Shown here one piece after another: positions 8,065 through 15,203 of a DNA stretch of 51,098 bases (its first letter is position 1; each line of letters begins with the position of its first letter). The stretch lies in the NCBI GenBank assembly GCA_027858345.1, contig JAQICX010000247.1:1-51098 (forward strand). The letters run 5' to 3'. Made by a program: the position numbers and the translations under genes. Origin of the DNA: Kiritimatiellia bacterium (GTDB taxonomy: Bacteria > Verrucomicrobiota > Kiritimatiellia > JAQICX01). The notes under the pieces are model-generated. The model was given only the letters and a program-made list of their open reading frames with translations, made no database searches and had not been told where the DNA came from.

Positions 8065-8859
8065 TCCCGTTTTTTAAGTTAATTTTAAATATATCAATTT
8101 TATATAATTTTGCAAGAAAAATCTTTTATTATGACAGTCATTATTAAACAAATCGCAAAATACTTGTAATAAACAGCTTAGGGTGTTGTCAAGCCTGCCA
8201 ACCTCTAGGTGTTGTCGACAAAATTAAACAAGTGCACCAAGAAAAGCCGTAGATGAAAGTTAAAATTGAAAAGGATGAAGGTAAAAATAAAGGTTGAGCG
8301 AAGTTCATTCTTTTGTGAATATTGTCACTTTGCTACGCTTTGTTGCTGTCGCAAGCTCCAGCCTCACTCCCGTTGGTCGTGTGTGCTTCTTTGTGGCTTC
8401 GTGAGAGAATTCTTTAAAATTGCCACTTTTGTTGAAAAGTTTAAAGGCGTTGGCGGACAGTTGTAACAATTATAAATGCTGGTATTTCTTAGAATCGGCA
8501 AATGATTGTATTGCAATGTAATCATAAGAGTTCGGTAAAAAAGTTCGGTAATAGTTGACTTTGTATTCTTATTATAGTATGATGCAAAAAATAATAAATT
8601 AATATAGGGCTTACTGTTTAATGTGAGATAGGACGCTTCGCTACTGTCACAGGCTCCAGTCTCGGCAAGCCGGTTCCTATATTATGGTCTCTTCACTGCG
8701 TTTCGTTGCTTTAGGTAAACTAAAGCCTCGCTTCGCGGGTACATAAGATGATTTCGCCTTTAGCTCGCTAAAGGTAACTCATTGCAGTGCAAAAAGATGC
8801 GTGATATCGCATTACGGATTCATAAATTGTATGAATTTTATATTATAGTTCAGATGTAA
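8065..8859. other. Non-coding repeat region upstream of the Fic gene
   Basis: No supportable gene is present. The block holds TAGGTGTTGTC-like direct repeats (8180-8222), two copies of a CGCTNNTGTCNCAGGCTCCAG-like phrase (8336-8385 and 8633-8675) and several short hairpins. At 8528-8548 it also holds GAGTTCGGTAAAAAAGTTCG, nearly identical to part of the Fic linker at 9754-9780. Confidence 0.5.
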
Positions 8860-8982
8860 GCTTTTTGGTCTAAATGTGCTACCTAGTTTTGCTAGTCCCG
8901 CAAGGCGGGATTGCACTTTAGTATGCAAAATAAAGTATTAATATTTACCAATACGTTAGTTATGAATTAAACAGGATGCCCT
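8860..8982 (+). repeat. ~120-bp repeat, copy 1 (inverted copy 48541-48662, partial copy 42641-42691)
   Basis: The block runs from GCTTTTTGG through TTTGCTAGTCCCGCAAGG, TAAAGTATTAA and TATGAATTAAACAGG. The reverse complement of 48541-48662 follows the same order with about three quarters of bases matching. The last third also occurs upstream of grpE. Confidence 0.75.
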
Positions 8983-9013
8983 AATATATGTGTTTGAATA
9001 AAGGATTTAGATA

Positions 9014-9964
9014 GTGTGTTATAAGCCGCCATATACAATTACCACAAAGATGATTGGTCTAGTTTCTGAAATTAGCTATGCTATTGCTAGTATAGAGTTG
9101 GATGAACGATCGTTAATCACCCCAAAACTACGTAAGAAAAATCGTATTAAAACACTTGCAGGAACTCTTGAAATAGAAGGCAATTTGTTAGGTGAAGAAA
9201 AGATTACTGCAATTTTAAATGGTAAACGTGTTTTAGGAACAGTTGCTGAAGTCTCAGAGGTGGAGGGAGCCATTGCTGCATATGAAAGATTGTCGTCTTA
9301 TAACGTTTATGATGTTAAAGACTTACAAACGTCTCATAAGATTTTAATGAAGAATATTTTGAGAGATGCAGGTAGATTTAGAACTCGTCAGGTTTCAGTG
9401 GGTGAGCATGTGGCGCCACCCTCAGAAAGAGTGCCAGCATTGATGAATGATTTATTTGAGTGGCTTGAAAAAACTGATGAACATCCTCTTATTAAAAGTT
9501 CTGTTTTTCATTATGAATTTGAATTTATCCATCCGTTCTTTGATGGTAATGGTCGTATAGGACGACTTTGGCAGACAGCAATACTTTATCAATGGAAATC
9601 TGCTTTTTCGCTGATTCCTACCGAAAGTATTATTCGTGATAATCAGGATGATTATTATTTGGCACTTGAAAGGTCGGGGAGAGATGGAACCAGTACTTTG
9701 TTTATTGAGTTTATGCTGCAGTCTATTTTGGATGCAGTTAAAAGTTCGGTAAAGAGTTCAGTAAAAAAGTTCGGTAAAACTGACGTCGAAGTTCTTGAGT
9801 ATTTTAGAAGTAACCCTACTGGTACTATCAAGGAAATTGCAGAAATGCTTCATCTGACTAAAAGAGCTGTTGAAAAACAGGTTGCTGCTTTAAAATCGAA
9901 GAATCTACTGTCTCGCACCGGAAGTTCTCGTAATGGATATTGGTCTGTGAAGAATAAGGGGTAG
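9014..9964 (+). CDS. Fic domain AMPylase with N-terminal inhibitory helix and winged-helix tail
   Basis: Fic enzymes transfer AMP or related groups from nucleotides to target hydroxyls. The catalytic motif HPFFDGNGRIGR begins at His173 and is complete. Near the N-terminus TLEIEG (residues 51-56) fits the inhibitory (S/T)xxxE(G/N) motif, so the protein should be autoinhibited (class II). A Ser-Val-Lys-rich linker (SSVKSSVKKFGK) joins to a C-terminal winged helix (TIKEIAEMLHLTKRAVEKQV). The start is GTG at 9014 with AAGGA eight bases upstream. Solitary Fic-wHTH proteins of this length (316) are common, and targets cannot be predicted. No antitoxin gene is adjacent. Confidence 0.93.
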   Translation: MCYKPPYTITTKMIGLVSEISYAIASIELDERSLITPKLRKKNRIKTLAGTLEIEGNLLGEEKITAILNGKRVLGTVAEVSEVEGAIAAYERLSSYNVYDVKDLQTSHKILMKNILRDAGRFRTRQVSVGEHVAPPSERVPALMNDLFEWLEKTDEHPLIKSSVFHYEFEFIHPFFDGNGRIGRLWQTAILYQWKSAFSLIPTESIIRDNQDDYYLALERSGRDGTSTLFIEFMLQSILDAVKSSVKSSVKKFGKTDVEVLEYFRSNPTGTIKEIAEMLHLTKRAVEKQVAALKSKNLLSRTGSSRNGYWSVKNKG

Positions 9965-10070
9965 GTGGTGTTGGCATTGTTACGTAAAGTTTTTTGTCTC
10001 CATTTATCATTACGGGGGATACTCTGCCGAGGGCAGGTACAAGCTTCCATGTGTCCTTTGCGTTAAACTC

Positions 10071-10098
10071 GAGACCGTACCAATTTGTGTGTCTAAAG
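10071..10098 (+). repeat. Isolated insertion-sequence-end-like motif, copy 1
   Basis: The phrase GAGACCGTACCAATTTGTG continuing TGTCTAAAG recurs at 48692-48719 with one difference. It resembles the terminal repeats of IS256-like elements (inference from memory), but no transposase lies beside it. Confidence 0.45.
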
Positions 10099-10125
10099 GA
10101 TTTTGTTAAGAAATTACTTTGTTTT

Positions 10126-11568
10126 CTAATTTTTTATTGTTAGTTTTTGGGAGAGTGGGCAGTTGGTGCAGGATGGGATGTTTTTGGCACAGAAGTCGTA
10201 ATATATTTGCAGTATTCCCTGCTGTTTCAGTGCGGTGTTGTAAAGAGCTGGATTATGGTCGTGTCCAAAGAGCATGTATGCTGTATTTGTGATTATGCTA
10301 TTGGTTTGTTCTTTTGGAATCAGTGCAATGGATTCTCTTATATCTTTTTTCTGTGCTGCAAGCCAGGGGGTTATTACATTGATGATGATTGATGAGGCTC
10401 TTTGTGAACCAACCATTTTTGCGCTGTATTTTTTCTTTTCTCCATAGAAGCTAAAGTAGTTTTCCCAGAATGTTATTTCTGGTGTTTGTGTTAAATCTTT
10501 TATGGTTTGCTTAAACCATTTCTTTGGATCATCTTCGTAGTTTTTGAGAATCTTTGCTGATATGTTTTCTGAACAGAAAAGGTATGCAATTGCTGCCAAG
10601 CGTCGTTCGGGGTGATTCTGTGGACGAACAAATGCAAAGTTCCAACTGTCTTTTGACATTTTTAGGTCATGTAGTTCATTCTCGTGTTTCCACCAATTGT
10701 CCCAGATTGTTCTAATAAATAGAGCTGTCTCTTCTGTTGTGCCTGATGTTTCAGATGGTAGAAGTCCTGAGACACCCAGCAGTATTGCGTAAGCAACAGC
10801 TGGCGAATTGGCTGATAGCTCTTTAAGCAGGTGAAGTGGGAGTCTGTTTGCTAAAATTTTGAATGCAGCGGAGTTGTGTTTGTATCCCATTGCTCCCATG
10901 ATTTCTTCATAAAGAATTTGATCGCTGTTTGTTTCTAAAATGCCACTTGCAATTCTTATGGTTTTTAGACGTAGTCTTTCTTCGCCTGCTGCCTCTAAAA
11001 AATCGGTAACTTTTTCCTGAGACCATTGTGAAAGTATTTTTGAGCATGGTGATGGATTGTTAGGGAATACTGGTCTTGGATACGATGTTGTATCTATCTT
11101 GTCAAAGAAAAATTCATTCATGTCGCTTATGCTTTTTTTGAGCGATATGTTTACCATATCTTTTGTCGGCAACTTTGCCAGATCTCTTGGCTGGTTGTAA
11201 AACACATGTGCAATGACATTTTTATAGAGAGGATTCTCAGAGTGTTTGTGTGCATTCCAATCGTTAGCAATTGTGTGAATTTCAACATCGCCGGAAATTC
11301 TGCGTTTTTCTCTGCCAACAAGCAGTGTTGCTCCAAGAAAGTCTGGTCCGGCTTCAAGATTCCAGTTGCCTGGATTGATTATTTCAACAGGTTCGCCGGA
11401 AAGTGTTTTGATGTTTTGCGGTCTGAATTTTGAGTCGAACCATAGACATTGAAGATGCCTTTCGGATGGGGGAGCTTTATAGTCGGCAAGAAATGTCTCT
11501 TCAACTATGTAGTTCTCTTGCTCTTTTAAAACAGAATATTTTTTTGCATTTTGAAAGTTAAATTTCAT
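10126..11568 (-). CDS. DUF2851 family protein
   Basis: This is a conserved cytosolic family without established function. Family hallmarks are the N-terminal half with NPGNWNLEAGPDFLGATL, SGDVEIHTIANDWNAHKH and VIAHVFYNQ, and a helical C-terminal half. The end carries a cysteine cluster (C-AKNIPS-C-TN-C-PL) that looks metal-binding. The length of 480 is slightly above the usual ~430. There is no signal peptide or membrane segment. The gene stands alone between repeat regions. SGDVEIH and the histidines around NDWNAHKH are candidate active-site residues, but this is speculation. Confidence 0.88.
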   Translation of the reverse strand: MKFNFQNAKKYSVLKEQENYIVEETFLADYKAPPSERHLQCLWFDSKFRPQNIKTLSGEPVEIINPGNWNLEAGPDFLGATLLVGREKRRISGDVEIHTIANDWNAHKHSENPLYKNVIAHVFYNQPRDLAKLPTKDMVNISLKKSISDMNEFFFDKIDTTSYPRPVFPNNPSPCSKILSQWSQEKVTDFLEAAGEERLRLKTIRIASGILETNSDQILYEEIMGAMGYKHNSAAFKILANRLPLHLLKELSANSPAVAYAILLGVSGLLPSETSGTTEETALFIRTIWDNWWKHENELHDLKMSKDSWNFAFVRPQNHPERRLAAIAYLFCSENISAKILKNYEDDPKKWFKQTIKDLTQTPEITFWENYFSFYGEKKKYSAKMVGSQRASSIIINVITPWLAAQKKDIRESIALIPKEQTNSIITNTAYMLFGHDHNPALYNTALKQQGILQIYYDFCAKNIPSCTNCPLSQKLTIKN

Positions 11569-12041
11569 ATCTAATTCCTTTGTTAATAAGTGGTTCTGGT
11601 CAGAGTTTTTACTCTATTCCAGCCCTATTTAGTTTTAAATCAATCCCGCTTCACCAAAGGACTATGCAGGACAAGTTGGGATAAAGAGCATTTAGTCTTA
11701 TCCCAATCTATTCTCGTCGGTCAACGCCCGACGCTACAGGTGTTGTAACTGCAAACTAAACTTAGTCCGCCAAAACTCCTCCCGCTTTTAGGGAGGTCAC
11801 CTCGCCTGCGAGGTGGGAGGGGTACTTAACCCTATATTTGTTAAGCTGCCCTTTCAGGGCGCAACAAAAATTAATTACTATTACCCTAGGCGTTGCCTAG
11901 GGCTAGTATAAGCTGCCCTTTCAGGGCGTATTCATTTTTTTATAAAATTTTTGTCAATCCCCACGGGAATGCTCTGTCTACCGTCTAACAATCTGACGGT
12001 CTAACTGATTCCCCATCTTAACCTCAACCTTAATCTTAACC
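11569..12041. other. Intergenic repeat block
   Basis: No gene is seen. It contains the inverted copy of the 220-470 mosaic repeat (11678-11911). It then has a GCCCT-ttc-AGGGC hairpin, a short CTAAC-type octamer stretch (11975-12010), and CTTAACCTCAACCTTAATC words just before the stop of the receptor gene. Confidence 0.6.
11678..11911 (-). repeat. Mosaic hairpin repeat, copy 2
   Basis: This is the reverse-complement counterpart of 220-470, retaining the same order of hairpin modules. About 85 percent of the shared parts match by eye. Confidence 0.85.
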
Positions 12042-13544
12042 TCAGCTTTTATCCTGCAGATATTTAATAGTTTCGCTGACAGAGAGTTCGCGACTTGCAG
12101 GTCCCAGGCGCACATAAAAGTCTTCCAGTCCATTATGTTTAATAAATACGGGCTCGTTTGATTCTTCACATTTAATTATAAAAATGCTTTGTTCATTTAT
12201 TGTTCTGATTGCAATATGTATCAGGTTTGCATGTTCGAGACCAATATGAGTTTTAATAAGATTGTTGAAATGTAGAAGGAACTTATCTTCATTTTGAAAT
12301 TTATCATTTTCAATACCAAGCACTTCTCCATCATCATTGATGCCGATGAATATAAAGCCTCCTGATGTGTTTAGGAATGCTGCAACTGTTTTAAGCCATG
12401 CAAATTCTATTTCTTTGCCACTCTTATTTGTTTTCAGGTTCCAACGAATGGTTGATTTGAACTCCACATTATCGCTTTCACCTCTCTTAATGATCTCTAA
12501 AATATCTTCTTCTGACATCATATCAGGATTCTTACTTTCGACATTTGATATCATATAAATTGAGACAACTAAGATTATAATAAGAATGAGAGCTAAGCTA
12601 AGCATTGTGTATGAAAGTATAAACGACCTTGTATCGCGCATCAGAAAGCTGAATGAAGATTCAGGAATCACTAGGCCAATCATGAAATCTAGACCATTGG
12701 CATTGTATTGCTTTAATGCCCCCCAAATTGTTTCATCACTTTCTTGAATGTTGAATGCAGGCTCATCGGTAACTATATGTGCAAAAATCTCTTGTTTAAC
12801 AGAATCATTAAATATATCCGGCATCAGTTTGTTATTATGAATAAAGAACATTTCTTCATCGCTCTCAGCTGTCTTTTCTTCAAAGTAGGTCATTAAATCA
12901 TTCGCGTTGATGTAAACAGAAATCAGCCCATATTGTCCGTTTGTGAAAGCATTCTTCCACTGTGTTGATGAAATTAGATATGGAACCTCATTTGAGCTGT
13001 CAGAGATCTGGTGATATGTCCATGCAGCTGTATCAACAGTCTGGGTTAGTATGTTTTGCTCAAAGAAGTTAAATAGGCTATCTTGCCGGCTGTCTGAAAA
13101 GTCAACCTCGTGCAGTTTGTTGTCTTTGACGGTCCAGTATGAATTATTATCATCTTCTACAAGTTTTATATAGTTGTTTGTTTCGGTGTTTATAAATATA
13201 TACATTGATTCGTCGAGCTTTGCCGAAAATGCATCAATGCCCGGGGTTTCATTCATGAATTTAATGAATGCAGGCATTTTTTTCTTCAGGTTTTCAATTT
13301 CAAAATCTTCAGGAGTCAGAAGTATGGTGGCAAGTTTCTGAATGTTTGGGTTTTGAGATAGAAGCACATCAATTTCATTAACAGATCTATTGAGCATGGC
13401 AGTGACAATGCGAGATTTAACGTCATTATTTAACTTTGCCGTACTCCAGAATGTTTGCACGGTTACACCCAATGCTATAACAAGTAGTACGAATATTACA
13501 ACTTTTGTTATTCTGTTTTTTAAGATGTTGGATATCTTTACCAT
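12042..13544 (-). CDS. Membrane receptor: extracytoplasmic sensor fused to a Schlafen/AlbA_2 domain
   Basis: An N-terminal membrane helix (about residues 13-32, VVIFVLLVIALGVTV) precedes roughly 275 extracytoplasmic residues. A second helix (about 307-331, LALILIIILVVSIYMI) follows. This is the two-helix topology of Cache-type receptors. After it come MMSEEDILEIIKRGESDNVEFKST (residues about 343-365) and FLNTSGGFIFIGINDDGEVLGI, the signature of the AlbA_2/Schlafen domain (PF04326), which continues to residue about 490. There is no histidine kinase, GGDEF or methyl-accepting region. AlbA_2 domains are usually cytosolic and attached to DNA-binding modules, so this receptor fusion is unusual. 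The ATG overlaps the last 7 bases of pyrC, implying coupled translation. The ligand is unknown. Confidence 0.85.
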   Translation of the reverse strand: MVKISNILKNRITKVVIFVLLVIALGVTVQTFWSTAKLNNDVKSRIVTAMLNRSVNEIDVLLSQNPNIQKLATILLTPEDFEIENLKKKMPAFIKFMNETPGIDAFSAKLDESMYIFINTETNNYIKLVEDDNNSYWTVKDNKLHEVDFSDSRQDSLFNFFEQNILTQTVDTAAWTYHQISDSSNEVPYLISSTQWKNAFTNGQYGLISVYINANDLMTYFEEKTAESDEEMFFIHNNKLMPDIFNDSVKQEIFAHIVTDEPAFNIQESDETIWGALKQYNANGLDFMIGLVIPESSFSFLMRDTRSFILSYTMLSLALILIIILVVSIYMISNVESKNPDMMSEEDILEIIKRGESDNVEFKSTIRWNLKTNKSGKEIEFAWLKTVAAFLNTSGGFIFIGINDDGEVLGIENDKFQNEDKFLLHFNNLIKTHIGLEHANLIHIAIRTINEQSIFIIKCEESNEPVFIKHNGLEDFYVRLGPASRELSVSETIKYLQDKS

Positions 13545-14809
13545 TTTCTATAAGATCCTTTGTATATTGTCGCATATGGCTTGCAAGTCATTGGATATTT
13601 GATGAATGGTGAGTTCTTTGATTTAGATTTGAACTGGCTGGCATCAGAAATCATCCAATCCATATTTTCATCAACTATTGTGAGATTGGCTAAAGAGCCA
13701 TTATACAAATTTTGAGAATATTTGAGCTTTAGTATTTTAGCAGGATTGACAGTCCAGAGTTTTGCCCATTGAGATACTGACATTAGTTTGTTTGCAACTA
13801 AAAGTTTGTATGTTATGCCAATTGCTGTTTCAAGTCCTGTAATTCCAAATGGCCCGCCAATCAATCCTTTTGCTTTTTCAACTGCTGTATGAGGTGCATG
13901 ATCCGTTGCTAGTGTTTCGATGGTTCCATCGAGTACACCCTGAACAAGGCATTCTCTATCTTTTGCTGATCGAATAGGGGGATTCATTTTGTAGTTGGCA
14001 TTGTTGCCAGGGATATCTTCGTCACATAGTGCAAGATGATGCGGGGTTAGCTCTGCGGAAACCTTGATTCCAGATTTTTTTGCATCGCGTATAAGTGAAA
14101 CTCCCTCGGCAGTTGATATATGTTGAATATGAATATGTGCATTGGTTTTTTCGGACAAAAGAATATCTCTTTCAATAATAACTGCTTCTGCTTTTGATGA
14201 AATTCCAGGTACACCAAGTTTTGCCGAGACAACACCTTTGTGGATTACTCCATTGCCTGCCAATTCAGGATGTAGTGCGTGTTCAACTATTGGTTTGTTG
14301 AGTTCTGCTGCAATATATGCTGCTTCGGTCATTAGACCTGTGTCAACTGTTGTAGATCCATCGTCTGAAAATGCCGGCACACCTGCCTCTGCAAGCTCGC
14401 GGAGAGGAGCAATCTGTTTGCCATCTCTGTTCATTGTGAGGCATCCAACTGTCATAATATCCAATGGCATATTCTTGGATTTCTCTTTGATAAATTCAAT
14501 TTGTTTGGGTGAGTCCATTGCAGGAGTTGTATTACCCATAAGTAGTACCGATGTGAAACCACCAGCGGTTGCTGATGCTGTTCCTGTTTCAATGGTTTCT
14601 GCTTCCTCTTTGCCTGGTTCTCTAAAGTGCACATGTAGGTCTATAAACCCAGGGAGAATTGTTTTGTCTGAGAGGTCAATAGATTCAAACCCTATGTCAA
14701 ATTCTGGTTTCTCGATGATTTTATCATCGCTTATATATAGGTCGTCTTGTGTAATTTCCCCTGATTGAGGATCCACAAGTTTTGCATTCTTTAAAATTAA
14801 TTTTGCCAT
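13538..14809 (-). CDS. pyrC: Dihydroorotase (class I)
   Basis: This enzyme cyclises N-carbamoyl-aspartate to dihydroorotate in pyrimidine synthesis. Visible motifs are the metal site DLHVHFREPG (about residues 58-67), TAGGFTSVLLMGNTTPAMD, HALHPE, AELTPHHL and the catalytic DHAPH near residue 304. The length of 423 fits class I enzymes, and the metal ligands are present, so it should be active rather than the inactive PyrC' form. No pyrB or other pyr gene is adjacent. Its stop codon overlaps the start of the AlbA_2 receptor. Confidence 0.95.
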   Translation of the reverse strand: MAKLILKNAKLVDPQSGEITQDDLYISDDKIIEKPEFDIGFESIDLSDKTILPGFIDLHVHFREPGKEEAETIETGTASATAGGFTSVLLMGNTTPAMDSPKQIEFIKEKSKNMPLDIMTVGCLTMNRDGKQIAPLRELAEAGVPAFSDDGSTTVDTGLMTEAAYIAAELNKPIVEHALHPELAGNGVIHKGVVSAKLGVPGISSKAEAVIIERDILLSEKTNAHIHIQHISTAEGVSLIRDAKKSGIKVSAELTPHHLALCDEDIPGNNANYKMNPPIRSAKDRECLVQGVLDGTIETLATDHAPHTAVEKAKGLIGGPFGITGLETAIGITYKLLVANKLMSVSQWAKLWTVNPAKILKLKYSQNLYNGSLANLTIVDENMDWMISDASQFKSKSKNSPFIKYPMTCKPYATIYKGSYRKW

Positions 14810-15203
14810 TATTTATCTTTCTTATTCTTCGGCTCAGAGAGCCGACTCTACAAATTATTCATATAATATTGTGCATCTGCTATTGTAGTGTCTGCTCTAT
14901 GAGCAGAAGGAATTCTCAACGCCTGCAACCTGGAAGGTTGCGCTACCATAAAATTCACTTTTTTAGCAATTGCTCCTCCCTTTGCTAAGGGGAGGTCACC
15001 TCGCGTGCGAGGTGGGAGGGGTGAATCTTTCACCCATAAAGGATCAACGACTCTCGACTAATCACGAACGCCAGTGAGTTCTTAACCTCAATCTTTATCT
15101 TAACCTGCGAGCGACCTGTCAGGCTCCAGAAATAAAGGTGGAAGCTCAGTCATCCCACTTAACACGTATTACGTATCACTTAGCACAGCTGGCTCCGCCA
15201 GCT
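14810..15203. other. Intergenic repeat block
   Basis: No gene is evident. A CTCCCCT-type hairpin module (CTCCTCCCTTTGCTAAGG then GGAGGTCACCTCGC and GTGGGAGGGGTG) lies at 14970-15022. CTTAACCTCAATC words follow at 15085-15106, and an AGCTGGC-tcc-GCCAGCT hairpin at 15188-15203 ends beside the stop of the fkp-like gene. Confidence 0.55.

Noticed and set aside
8266..8466. Plus-strand open frame of 66 codons before the fic gene
   Set aside because: It spans a dispersed repeat (CTGTCGCAAGCTCCAG phrase) and shows no start signal or protein-like features.
9850..10050. Minus-strand frame overlapping the end of the Fic gene
   Set aside because: Shadow of the Fic coding sequence; no independent support.
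14142..14768. Long plus-strand open frame of 208 codons opposite pyrC
   Set aside because: Antisense shadow of a confidently identified gene with Ser/Pro-rich low-complexity translation.
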